Assembly: GCF_001425785.1 (NCBI RefSeq)
Contig: NZ_LMDI01000067.1
Location: forward strand, 1 to 64,000
DNA from: Rhizobacter sp. Root1221
GTDB taxonomy: Bacteria; Pseudomonadota; Gammaproteobacteria; Burkholderiales; Burkholderiaceae_C
Direction of reading: 5' to 3'
Length of the DNA stretch: 64,000 bases
The notes below the pieces were generated by a model. The model was given only the letters and a program-made list of their open reading frames with translations. It had not been told where the DNA came from and ran no database searches. Both the position numbers and the translations under genes were made by a program. Of this stretch, positions 50,775 through 59,360 are shown piece after piece (position 1 is the first letter of the stretch; every line of letters starts with the position of its first letter).

Positions 50775-53700
50775 TCAGGCTTCGCTGAACCCCTCTGCCT
50801 TGATGTGACTGGACCTGAAGTTCTCCAGGAAGTCTTCCCCGTAGTCGGCCAGCACCTGTGCGTCGGCATGGTTGTCGTCGAACAGGTTGTCCAGCGCCAC
50901 CATGGCCACCAGGCGTTCGATGCGCGGCTTGCCGGTGTTGTCCGTCAGCGTCGCGTCGAACTCGATGAACAGCGAATTCAGCCGCTTGTGGTCCGAGGCG
51001 GGCTCGGCCGAATCTGCTTTCAACGCGGTGTTGGCGAACGCGATGCTGTTGGTCGCCCCCAGGCCCGAGTACATCACCCGCCCATTGCCGCGCGGATGGG
51101 CGTCGATGGCATAGCGCTCGTAGTCCGGGTGCAGGGAAGCAGTCTGGGCAAGCTCATGGTCGTTCTCGACCAGCGCGCCCATGTAGAAGCCCAGGATGCG
51201 TCCGTTGGACAGCGTGGGCCGATCCGCGGCTGCTTCGGGACGAGGCACGAACAGTCCGTGCTGTCCGACCAGCATGCGCTCGTGGGGCTGTACGTCCGAG
51301 TCGCGCAGCAAGCGAGGCGTGCAGCGCGGCGGCCCGACCTCGCCGCGGATCAGTCGCTGCAGCTCGCGGGCCGCGTCCTCCTCTACCCTCGTCATCACCT
51401 CGGGCAGGCGGCGTGGATCCACGGAAAGCCGCGCATCCTTCGATTTCACAAGCTCCCGGAAGTAGCTGCGAAAGCCGCTGCCGAACTGCATTTTCCTGAG
51501 GCCCACACGGGGATGGACATTGCCGTCCTTGTCCGCGTAGCGTGGGTGGGCGCGTCCCAGGGCATCGGCCGGATCGCGCAGCGGGAACTTGTGGTCGTTC
51601 TCCGGCATGGGCACCATGTCGTGCCGCACGATGGCCATGTCGTTGCGGTCGAAGTGGGTCTGCCACTCGGCCAGCTCGCCGGTCAGGTCGCAGATCTCCC
51701 CGAGCTCGCGATGAAAAGCCGTGCGCGCCTGGTCCAGCGCCGTCTCCACGTACACCGGCGCGCGCGCTGGCACGGCGGCCTCGGCAGGCTCCGCCTTCAC
51801 GGAAACAGGGCTTGCCGGCGCGGCCTGCCACGTCGGCCACATGGGCTCGAAATGGGCGCCGCTGATGCGGATGTACACGGACCTGCTTCGGGGCGCCCCC
51901 ACGCTCTCCAGCGGGGACAGCCGCAGCGCACCATCGGGCAGCTGGCCGAAGGCGTGCACCTGCACGCCCAGGGCGCGCGCGATCGCGTGCATCTGGCCGT
52001 GGGTGTCCTCGAACATCTCGCCGGTGCCGACGAGGCCCAGCCGGTCGGCAGCCCGGCGCAAGCGCTGCGCCAGCCGCTCAATGCGCGCGTCGTCGCCCTC
52101 CCCGCGCGCCTGGTTCAGCGACAGCTGCGCGACGGCGTCGAACCAGCAGTTGTTGCCCACGCCCGAGGCGCTGCCGCGGGTGAACAACGCCTGCGCCTGC
52201 GACTCGCTCCAGACGACGCCCGCCTGGCGACTTTCCTGCGGCAGCGCTTGCATCGGCGAGGCCTCTGGCGGCAGCCATCCCAGATGGGCCGCGGAGCGCC
52301 GCAGCGCAGCCGCCAGCGTGCCGATCTGCGCGAGCTCGCTGCGCTCGGCCTGCGTGGGCTCCAGGTCGGCCTGACCGTCCAGCCGGCGCATGAAATCGCC
52401 GTACCGGCGACTGCCTTCGTCGACCAGTTGCTGGAGCACCTGTTGCGTTGCGGCCGTGCCGACGGGCGGATCCGAGGACACCGCCACGCCGAGTCCTGCC
52501 AGCAGCAGGTACGCTTCGGCGGCCCGGGTCTCCAACGCCTGGAGCTCGGTGGTGCGCCAGCCCAGCGTCAAGTTGTGCACCGACGTCGACAGCTGCTCAT
52601 CGCCCAGTTCCTGCGCCAGCCGGACCGCGCGCGCGATGTCGGTGCCGGTGTCGGCACCGATCCGGGCCAGTACGGCGTCGACGCTCTGGTACGCATCATC
52701 GCGATGCGAGTACCCGTCGTTGAACTCATGCACCCGGGCCAAGACCTCCACCCGCAGCATCTGCCGCGCCTGCTGCGGGTTGTCCGGTACGTCTTGCCGC
52801 AGGTAGTCCGTGATGAAGTCGCGCTCGTCCTGCGCGATGGGCCATGCCGCTGCAGCATTGCGCACGGGCGCCTGGGCCGGCCGGCGGGGGCGATGGTCGC
52901 CCCATGCCGGCGACAGGCCGAACGGCAGAGCCGCGCCGGCAGCGGGCTCGGGCTCGCGCTTGACGAGCCGGCCCGGCACGTCGGCGTCGGAGTCGCTCTC
53001 GGTGTCGTAGTGCACGCTGAGCTGGCTGTCTCTCATCTTCGTGACGGAAGAGCCGATCGACAGGGCGATGTTGCGTTTCACCACGGTTTCCATGTCGGTG
53101 AATGCGTGGGCCGATCGCGAGCGCCAGAACGGCCCGCGATGGGCATCGTCCGGAAGGCCGAGGACATCGGCGCAGGTGCCGCACGGACGCATGGTCCCCG
53201 CCAGCGTTGCCAGATTGAGCGCCTCGCCGGTTTCGTGCGTGAAGGCCGCCTTGATGCGCCGCCCTGAGTGATAGTCGAGCTCCTGGCCGTCCAGCTCGAA
53301 GCGTTCCACCGGCACGCGAAAACGGCCTTCCGACATGACCTCGATCACCTCCCGCGCTTGGGCGGAGTGAGGCCGCGCCGATGGATCTGCCAGCATCCCG
53401 CGAAGTTTCGTCTCGTGACGGCCGTTCCTGCTCGCGTGGTCGAGCTTCCCGCGCTTGGCGAGCTGCCGCTGCAGGTTCGTGTCCGACAGGAAGGCCTGGA
53501 TCTCCTCGTTGACCTCTCTCTTGTTCGAGGACACCCAGATCTCGCGGCGCTTCCGGTCGTAGTAGGTCGTGATCTCGACGGCGTCGTTGAACCGGCTCCT
53601 GAGCACGGTCGCCAGCCACCTCAAGGCTTGCCGGGGCCGTTCCGCCGTGAAGGGGCGCGCCGACCGGACGAGGTCCGGGCTGTGCGCGAAGACCTTGGCC

Positions 53701-56129
53701 AGGTTCTGCGTCTCCTTCGTCCCCGAAGCGGCATCGCCACTGCGGACGATGAAGAGCTTCGCGGAAGTCTTCTTGATCCTGCGGACGAGCACCCGCGACA
53801 TGCCGGATGACGCCGGCGATTGCAGCTGCGCCACCAGCCCGTCCAGCTCCGGCCGCTGCTCGGCGTTGAAGCCCGGCAGCCGGTTGGCGATCTCCTGCGC
53901 ATTGCGCAGCGCCCCGCCCGGGCCAACGACCAGGTCGAGCAGCTCGGGTGAAACGCCCTCGCGCTGCGCTGCCTCCGCGGACAGCAGCTGCTCGCGCCGC
54001 ATCGCATCGGCCGCGGCCGCGACACGGCGCAAGCTGCCTTCCAGATCGCGCATGATGGTCACGGCCGGGGCTTCGGGCGCCTTCAGCTTCTTGGCCCGGT
54101 CGCGTTGGCCCAGCGCCTTGAGGGCCGCCTTGATGGCCAACCAGTGTTCCGCGTAGTCGGGCATCTCGAGCAACGCGTCGTTGCTGATCAGCAGCGCTCC
54201 CGTGCGGGCGTCGATGCTCTTCTCGACCACCTTCGGGTTGGCCTTCACGATCTTCGCCAGTGGCGCCGCTGTAGCGATGGTCGGGTTGTCGATCCGCGCC
54301 TTGAGCGTCTGCGCCAGCAGGGCGGCGGTCATCTGCTGCGGCAAGGCGTCCGCGAGCGCGTGCTGGCCGAGCTTCTCGAACAGCAACTGCAGGTCGTCCC
54401 TCACTCCGAAGTACCCGTTGAGCCGCATGAAGCTGCCAGGCGTCCGCTTTCCGGAAAGCGAGCCGTCGGGACCGAACCACGACCTGAGCGAGGCGCCGGA
54501 GAGCCTTGTCTTCGCCTCAACGCCATCCAGGAGCGGCCGCTTGCGGTTCCGGTTCTCGAGCATCAGCTGGAGCACCTGCTTCATCTCGAGGGCGAGCTTG
54601 AGCTCCGTCGCCTGCGGGCGAGGCTTCTTGCCGGCGGGCATCTCGGCCTTGACGCCGAGGGGGCGCTTCGCGGGCGCCGAGGGACCGGCAGGGCTCGCCT
54701 CCGCCTTCGACTCCCGGATGTTCGCGATCATCTCCTTGACGGCCTCGGCCGTCTTCGAGTTGTCGTCAATCTTGCGCATGCCGGCCAGGAGCCCTTGCTC
54801 GTCCTTGCGCCGAAGCACGATGATGGACTTGTCGCAGCCGTCAGGTTTGATCACGTGGCGCGTGATCCCGTGTTCGGCGTCTACCTCGACCGCGGGCGCG
54901 TCGTCGCACAGCTCGTTCAGATGCTTCACAAACCCTGAGCCGGTCGGGGTCGACTCGTCGTTCCTTTGTGCATGCAGGCGGCAGGCCTCGTACTCGCCGT
55001 TCACGTGCTTCGCCAGAGAGCGCCAAATGCTCCAGTGGCGCTGGTTCTGGGACGTCGCGCCGGTGTTGTCTTTCGTACGCGGTGCTGCGCTCTTTTGTGC
55101 GTCGCTGCTCTTGGCCGACTTGACCATCTCGTCCAGGACGTAGCCTTCGCTTGCCTCGGGGGGCGCGAGGCGCAGGTCGGCCAGTTCCTGGTCCTCGTCG
55201 AGCCGGCGCAGCACCTGGGCCGGGCCCGCACCGGGAACCGTGATGTCGAATCGCTCGATCTCCACCCCGGCATCGGCGTCGGGCACGCTCACCTTGGTGC
55301 CCTTGACCCCGGGTTCCATTGTCAGCCTGTAGAGCATGTCGAGGAAGCGCGGACCGCTGAGACTGGCATCCGTGTTCTTCTTGCATGCGTTGTGGAGGTC
55401 GGTGAACTCCGTCTTGCGCTTGCCGCTCCACAGCTTCGGGGCGCGGAGGCTGAGCTTCTCGCCGCCTCGGCGGCGGGCACTCGTGGAACTGCTCATCCCC
55501 GCACCCGTGTCCATGACCTTCGTCAGCTGGCCCAGCGCCTCGGGCGTTACCTTGCCCAGCCGGCGGATGTCGCCGGGAAAGCCGTTCGGCTCGTCCCGTC
55601 GCAGGATGTGGACCTCCTCCTGCGTGCCCGGGACCCGGATGCTGTAGCCCTGGATGAGCGGATGGCCGGTGTCGAACGGCTTGGCTTTTTTGGACTTCGT
55701 CAGCTCCAGGATCATGGCGAGGAACTTTCCTCCGGAGAGCGGCTTGGTGTCCTTCAGCGTGCCCTGGTAGGCAGTCATGACCGGGTCGAACTCGGCTTGG
55801 CGGCCCTTCTTTCCCGAGAACCACAAGACGTTCATGCGCTCGCCGACGGTCGGCTGGCGTGGGGCCTTGCCCGGTTCGGCGGCTGCAGGCGCCTTGGGGG
55901 GCGCAGGCGCCTCGGGGGCCTGCAACGACGTAGCTGCAGCGGGCGGCAACTTGACGCGAGGCCTCTGGGTCGCGTCGTCCATGCGGGCCAGCCTCGGCGC
56001 GGGCAATCCCGCGAGGGGCGTGCCCGCGTCGCGCGCTGCTGGCGCGCGGCGCTGAATCAGCGCGCTCAACGGCTGGTCGTCTTCGAGGGCCGTGACGCGC
56101 CGCAGGGCGCTCTTGATGGGTAGTCGCAT
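50775..56129 (-). CDS. Giant multidomain candidate type III effector (repeats, deaminase-, OTU- and SET-like parts)
   Basis: 1784 residues, no membrane helix, no signal peptide, Pro/Ala-rich N-terminal 95 residues as in secreted effectors. Residues about 97-205, 225-340 and 363-472 are three degenerate repeats with a shared plan (Trp plus Ser-Gly-Lys, an LSG-x-x-FL-x-M helix, and a VLRR-x-DE strand near the end). Residues 855-1000 look like a toxin-type deaminase: His905-Glu906 and the Pro-Cys983-Gly-Thr-Cys986 zinc motif. Residues about 1315-1435 look like an OTU protease: GVGNNCWFDAV with Cys1328, ALGVQVHAFG, and His1426 in GAHFEPMW. Residues about 1605-1772 have a SET-like order: GLFVP, ILGFYMGALVE, NSIAFANT and LADYGEDFLENF. 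A perfect hrpII box and -10 lie upstream. All domain names are by eye; none is certain. A eukaryotic-host-directed effector is the inference. Confidence 0.8.
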   Translation of the reverse strand: MRLPIKSALRRVTALEDDQPLSALIQRRAPAARDAGTPLAGLPAPRLARMDDATQRPRVKLPPAAATSLQAPEAPAPPKAPAAAEPGKAPRQPTVGERMNVLWFSGKKGRQAEFDPVMTAYQGTLKDTKPLSGGKFLAMILELTKSKKAKPFDTGHPLIQGYSIRVPGTQEEVHILRRDEPNGFPGDIRRLGKVTPEALGQLTKVMDTGAGMSSSTSARRRGGEKLSLRAPKLWSGKRKTEFTDLHNACKKNTDASLSGPRFLDMLYRLTMEPGVKGTKVSVPDADAGVEIERFDITVPGAGPAQVLRRLDEDQELADLRLAPPEASEGYVLDEMVKSAKSSDAQKSAAPRTKDNTGATSQNQRHWSIWRSLAKHVNGEYEACRLHAQRNDESTPTGSGFVKHLNELCDDAPAVEVDAEHGITRHVIKPDGCDKSIIVLRRKDEQGLLAGMRKIDDNSKTAEAVKEMIANIRESKAEASPAGPSAPAKRPLGVKAEMPAGKKPRPQATELKLALEMKQVLQLMLENRNRKRPLLDGVEAKTRLSGASLRSWFGPDGSLSGKRTPGSFMRLNGYFGVRDDLQLLFEKLGQHALADALPQQMTAALLAQTLKARIDNPTIATAAPLAKIVKANPKVVEKSIDARTGALLISNDALLEMPDYAEHWLAIKAALKALGQRDRAKKLKAPEAPAVTIMRDLEGSLRRVAAAADAMRREQLLSAEAAQREGVSPELLDLVVGPGGALRNAQEIANRLPGFNAEQRPELDGLVAQLQSPASSGMSRVLVRRIKKTSAKLFIVRSGDAASGTKETQNLAKVFAHSPDLVRSARPFTAERPRQALRWLATVLRSRFNDAVEITTYYDRKRREIWVSSNKREVNEEIQAFLSDTNLQRQLAKRGKLDHASRNGRHETKLRGMLADPSARPHSAQAREVIEVMSEGRFRVPVERFELDGQELDYHSGRRIKAAFTHETGEALNLATLAGTMRPCGTCADVLGLPDDAHRGPFWRSRSAHAFTDMETVVKRNIALSIGSSVTKMRDSQLSVHYDTESDSDADVPGRLVKREPEPAAGAALPFGLSPAWGDHRPRRPAQAPVRNAAAAWPIAQDERDFITDYLRQDVPDNPQQARQMLRVEVLARVHEFNDGYSHRDDAYQSVDAVLARIGADTGTDIARAVRLAQELGDEQLSTSVHNLTLGWRTTELQALETRAAEAYLLLAGLGVAVSSDPPVGTAATQQVLQQLVDEGSRRYGDFMRRLDGQADLEPTQAERSELAQIGTLAAALRRSAAHLGWLPPEASPMQALPQESRQAGVVWSESQAQALFTRGSASGVGNNCWFDAVAQLSLNQARGEGDDARIERLAQRLRRAADRLGLVGTGEMFEDTHGQMHAIARALGVQVHAFGQLPDGALRLSPLESVGAPRSRSVYIRISGAHFEPMWPTWQAAPASPVSVKAEPAEAAVPARAPVYVETALDQARTAFHRELGEICDLTGELAEWQTHFDRNDMAIVRHDMVPMPENDHKFPLRDPADALGRAHPRYADKDGNVHPRVGLRKMQFGSGFRSYFRELVKSKDARLSVDPRRLPEVMTRVEEDAARELQRLIRGEVGPPRCTPRLLRDSDVQPHERMLVGQHGLFVPRPEAAADRPTLSNGRILGFYMGALVENDHELAQTASLHPDYERYAIDAHPRGNGRVMYSGLGATNSIAFANTALKADSAEPASDHKRLNSLFIEFDATLTDNTGKPRIERLVAMVALDNLFDDNHADAQVLADYGEDFLENFRSSHIKAEGFSEA
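54714..55841 (-). repeat. Three degenerate repeats of about 110 residues in the giant protein
   Basis: The DNA codes three successive units (residues about 97-205, 225-340, 363-472). Each has a Trp near the start, a basic patch, an amphipathic helix of the type LSGGKFLAMILELT / LSGPRFLDMLYRLT / GSGFVKHLNELC, a strand ending VHILRRDE / AQVLRRLDE / IIVLRRKDE, and a short Leu-Ala-x-Leu/Met-Arg helix. Sequence identity is low at DNA level, so the duplication is old and the units are kept by selection. Confidence 0.65.
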
Positions 56130-56168
56130 GGGACGCGGGTGGGGCCGGCTCCGGCAGCCGTGGTGTCC

Positions 56169-56229
56169 AATCTATGCGCCGCCACTCGCCGGCATTCGCC
56201 ACGGCCGAAACCATGTCGCACGGGGCGAA
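56169..56229 (-). promoter_or_regulatory. hrpII/PIP-box promoter of the giant effector-like gene
   Basis: On the minus strand TTCG (56229-56226), 16 bases and TTCG (56209-56206); the following bases C and G also satisfy TTCGB-N15-TTCGB. Exactly 31 bases later is TAGATT (56174-56169), a YANNNT -10. The start codon at 56129 is about 40 bases further. The layout is identical, to the base, to that before the next gene downstream. Confidence 0.8.
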
Positions 56230-56331
56230 GGCGCCGCTGGAAGCGAAGTCGCACGCCAAGCCTGACGGCGCCTCCGCCTTCGAAAGATCGGAGAGGACGG
56301 GCGATGGCACGGCACTCCCGCCGCAACCCGG

Positions 56332-57111
56332 TCAAGGGCGGCGACGCGTGAGCCCGATGGTGTAGCTGGCCTGCAGGACGCCGCTGCCGAGCTTCTCGAC
56401 ATCGAAGGTGAAACGCTCGACTTCCGAGGCCGAGAACGCGAAATCGTTTCGGTTCAGCGTGTCGTGCCGTGTTCGTTTCGCATAGTCGGGATGATTGCCG
56501 TAGACCGCGTCATTCAACGCCTCATCGAAGAGGAGCTGCGAGATCAGCAGTTCACGACGCTCGACAAGAACGCGCAGGTGGACATGCGGCGCACGCCCAC
56601 CATACCAACCGGGGTAGATCGTCAGGAAGCTCACGACGCCGCCGGCATCGGTGACCTGCCGCCCGCGCAGGAAACCGGCGCGCTTCGCAGCCGCGTCATC
56701 CGGATTGCACAGGGCGGCCGCGCGTCCGGAATAGATGCCACGAACGTCGGCATGCCAGATCTCGATGTCGGCGCCCGCGACCGGCTTGCAGCCAATCGCG
56801 TCGACAACGCGCAGGCTGACCCACATCGGCAGACCGGTGACGCCCGCGGTCACGTCCCGCCGGATGGGCACGTCGTTCGTGTGGCAGGGCCCGAGCGTCT
56901 TGTCGCGCATCACGACGCACTGTGGTTCGGCCCGAAATCTCGGCGCCGGCAACTCGGTGGGCATGCCCGCTGTCCCACCCGTGCGAAGGCCGGACATCGA
57001 CCAGGCAGGGGCCTGCGGAACCGCACCGATTGCGCCGGTAGCGAACAGCCCGCCTGCACTGAAGATGAGTTCTCTTCGCTTCACGTCGCGCCCGATGCCC
57101 TGGATTGCCAA
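56332..57111 (-). CDS. Exported intradiol ring-cleavage dioxygenase-like protein
   Basis: 259 residues. The N-terminus has twin Arg (VKRRELIFSAGGLFATGA) and a hydrophobic stretch, so Tat export is possible. The catalytic part has the intradiol dioxygenase order: GPCHTNDVPIRRDVTAG, CKPVAGADIEIWHAD, a Tyr in the Gly-Ile-Tyr-Ser-Gly position, FLRGRQVTDAGGVVSF, TIYPGWYGGRAPHVHLRV; the two Tyr and two His iron ligands of the family seem to be present. Homologous exported members have unknown substrates. It lies between the copper operon and the effector-like genes; no pathway partner is adjacent. Confidence 0.85.
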   Translation of the reverse strand: MAIQGIGRDVKRRELIFSAGGLFATGAIGAVPQAPAWSMSGLRTGGTAGMPTELPAPRFRAEPQCVVMRDKTLGPCHTNDVPIRRDVTAGVTGLPMWVSLRVVDAIGCKPVAGADIEIWHADVRGIYSGRAAALCNPDDAAAKRAGFLRGRQVTDAGGVVSFLTIYPGWYGGRAPHVHLRVLVERRELLISQLLFDEALNDAVYGNHPDYAKRTRHDTLNRNDFAFSASEVERFTFDVEKLGSGVLQASYTIGLTRRRP

Positions 57112-57163
57112 TGATCCATGGTACGCCGCCTTCGACCGGAAAGGCAGCCGGGCGCACCGCGCC

Positions 57164-57481
57164 CTACTTGGCGGCCTCGATGGCGGTCACCGTGATGGCC
57201 CCGCCGATCCTGTCGGCAGCGAACTTCACCTTGTCACCCTCCTTGAGGGCATCCAGCATCTTCGGGTCTGAAACCTTGAAGACCATCGTCATGCCAGGCA
57301 TCTGCAGGTTGGCGATGGGTCCGTGTTTCAACGTCACCTTGCCCTGCTCTTTGTCGACTTTGCGGACCTCTCCGTCGGTGATGGGTGCGCCGGCGGCTGG
57401 CGCAGGGGCGGTCTGTGCCGTGGCACCAGCGGCGAGGGCCAGACCGAGTGCCGCAATGAAAGGAATGTTGCGCCACTTCAT
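57164..57481 (-). CDS. CusF-like periplasmic copper-binding protein
   Basis: 105 residues with a signal peptide ending near Ala-Thr-Ala-Gln. The small beta-barrel sequence has GEVRKVDKEQGKVTLKHGPI, His53, and NLQMPGMTMVF with Met61, Met64 and Met66, the Cu(I)/Ag(I) site pattern of CusF, and a closing GDKVKFAADRI strand. The ATG overlaps the cupredoxin stop as ATGA. It should shuttle periplasmic copper. Confidence 0.9.
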   Translation of the reverse strand: MKWRNIPFIAALGLALAAGATAQTAPAPAAGAPITDGEVRKVDKEQGKVTLKHGPIANLQMPGMTMVFKVSDPKMLDALKEGDKVKFAADRIGGAITVTAIEAAK

Positions 57482-57969
57482 TTCACGAGCACCTTCCCGA
57501 CCATGCCGGCCTCGAAATGGCCGGGCTGCAGGCAGGCAAACTGAAACTCGCCCGGCTTGGTGAACTGCCAGAGAATTTCGCCGGCCGCGCCCGGCTTCAC
57601 GTGGGCCATGTTGGCGTCGGCATGCACCATCTCCGGGAACTTCTTCATCAGTTCGGCGTGCTCCTTGATCGTTTCCTTCGTCCCCAAGACCATCTCGTGC
57701 AAGACCTTGCCGTCGTTGTGCACGACGAACTTCACCGTCTCGCCGCGCTTGACGGTCACGTCCGGTGGTGTGAAACGCATGGCGTCGGTCATGCCGACCG
57801 TGATGGTCTTCGTGACCTTCTCCGGATTGCCTTCCTGGCCGAAGCCGGTGGGCTCGACCTTGCTCGCGTCGAACCGGCGAGCGGCAGCGTGTTCCCCATC
57901 GCCATGGGCCAACGCCGCGCCCATGCCGAGAGCGAGCGCGGCCAAGGTCAGTGCGTTCAATGTCTTCAT
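57478..57969 (-). CDS. Periplasmic cupredoxin (type 1 copper protein)
   Basis: 163 residues with a signal peptide ending near Ala-Leu-Ala-His. A His-rich short stretch follows. The cupredoxin ligand set is complete: His91 (VLHEMVLG), Cys146, His151 and Met156 in FACLQPGHFEAGM. It probably carries electrons or copper for the neighbouring multicopper oxidase. It starts 11 bases after that gene ends. Confidence 0.9.
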   Translation of the reverse strand: MKTLNALTLAALALGMGAALAHGDGEHAAARRFDASKVEPTGFGQEGNPEKVTKTITVGMTDAMRFTPPDVTVKRGETVKFVVHNDGKVLHEMVLGTKETIKEHAELMKKFPEMVHADANMAHVKPGAAGEILWQFTKPGEFQFACLQPGHFEAGMVGKVLVK

Positions 57970-57980
57970 GGACAGTTCCT

Positions 57981-59348
57981 TCAGTGGCCTTCGTGGCCGG
58001 TGGGTTTACGAACTTGCAGGGTCTTGGCATCAGCCTTCGGGGCCGGCGCCCTGACCGCCTCCGGCATCTCGGCCGTGTACTCGCTGGCGAGCGTGCCGGC
58101 GGGGTGCTTGTAGGGGCCCGGGTCGCTGAAGTCCCCGCGCTGGATGTCGTCGCGGACCTTCACCACGCTGAACATGCCGCCCATGCCCACCGGCCCGAAG
58201 GGGCCGGTGCCGGTCATCATCGGCAGCGTGTTGTCCGGGATGGGCATTTCCATCTCTGCCATCTCGTGCATGCCCTTGTCGCCCATGACCATGTAGTCCG
58301 GCACCAGCTTCGAAATCTTCTTCGCGACATCGCGGTGGTCCACCCCGATCATGGTCGGGACCGAATGGCCCATCGCATTCATCGTGTGGTGCGACTTGTG
58401 GCAATGGATGGCCCAGTCGCCCGCGAGCGCGTCGAACTCGAAAGCCCGCATCTGACCGACCGCGATGTCGACCGTGACTTCCGGCCAGCGCGCGCTCTTG
58501 GGCACCCATCCACCATCGGTTCCCGTCACCTCGAAGTGAGGTCCATGCATGTGGATCGGGTGGTTGGTCATTGTGAGATTGCCCACGCGGATGCGCACCC
58601 GCTCGCCCGTGCGCGCAACGAACGGGTCGATGCCCGGGAACGCGCGGCTGTTCCACGTCCACAGGTTGAAGTCGAGCATCGTGTTCACCTTGGGCGTCGC
58701 GGCACCCGGCTCGATGTCATAGGCGTTGAGGATGAAGCCGAAATCGCGGTGCACCTTGAACTGCTTCGGGTCCTTCGGATGCACGATGAACAAGCCCATC
58801 ATCCCCATGGCCATCTGCGTCATCTCGTCGGCGTGCGGGTGGTACATGAAGGTGCCCGCGCGCTGCAGCACGAACTCATACATGAAGGTCTTGCCGACCG
58901 CGATGGGCGGTTGACTCAGCCCCGTCACGCCATCCATGCCGGACGGCAAGAGGATCCCATGCCAGTGCACGCTGGTGACCTCGGGCAGCTTGTTCGTCAC
59001 GAAGATGCGGATGCGGTCGCCCTCGACCGCTTCGATGGTGGGCCCCGGGCTCTGGCCGTTGTAACCCCACAGGTTGGCCTTCATGCCAGGGGCGATTTCG
59101 CGCACCACCGGCTCGGCCACCAAGTGGAACTCCTTGACGTTCTCCTTCATGCGCCACGGCAGCGACCAGCCGTTGAGCGTGACGATGGGCTGGTACGGCC
59201 GGCCGTTCGGTGGCGGTGGCGGCAGTTGCATGGCCGCGGACGACTGCGTCACCGCCTCGGGAAGCAAGGCCGCCCCTGCGCGGCTGACGGCGGCGGCACC
59301 CAACAGGGTCGCGCCTGCCGCCTTGAAGAAAGTTCTTCGATGGGTCAT
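57981..59348 (-). CDS. Multicopper oxidase, Tat-exported (CopA/CueO-like)
   Basis: 455 residues with a Tat signal (HRRTFFKAAGATLLGAAAV). All four copper-binding motifs are visible: VHWHG, MYHPHADE, NHPIHMHG and the combined type 1/type 3 motif AIHCHKSHHTMNAMG. The C-terminal region is Met/Gly-rich (MHEMAEMEMPIP, MMTGTGPFGPVGMGGM) as in copper-tolerance oxidases. It should oxidise Cu(I) to Cu(II) in the periplasm. It is followed by the cupredoxin and CusF-like genes. Confidence 0.92.
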   Translation of the reverse strand: MTHRRTFFKAAGATLLGAAAVSRAGAALLPEAVTQSSAAMQLPPPPPNGRPYQPIVTLNGWSLPWRMKENVKEFHLVAEPVVREIAPGMKANLWGYNGQSPGPTIEAVEGDRIRIFVTNKLPEVTSVHWHGILLPSGMDGVTGLSQPPIAVGKTFMYEFVLQRAGTFMYHPHADEMTQMAMGMMGLFIVHPKDPKQFKVHRDFGFILNAYDIEPGAATPKVNTMLDFNLWTWNSRAFPGIDPFVARTGERVRIRVGNLTMTNHPIHMHGPHFEVTGTDGGWVPKSARWPEVTVDIAVGQMRAFEFDALAGDWAIHCHKSHHTMNAMGHSVPTMIGVDHRDVAKKISKLVPDYMVMGDKGMHEMAEMEMPIPDNTLPMMTGTGPFGPVGMGGMFSVVKVRDDIQRGDFSDPGPYKHPAGTLASEYTAEMPEAVRAPAPKADAKTLQVRKPTGHEGH

Positions 59349-59360
59349 TGTTCTTTTCCT

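Noticed and set aside
50013-53267. Open plus-strand frame of over 1000 codons opposite the giant gene
   Set aside because: It is an antisense shadow of GC-rich codons: the composition is Arg/His/Gln-rich, it has no domain pattern, and the minus-strand frame has clear motifs and promoter.
57164-58030. Single long frame covering the CusF-like protein and part of the cupredoxin gene
   Set aside because: The upstream part overlaps the cupredoxin in another frame; the ATGA junction at 57478-57481 shows two separate genes.
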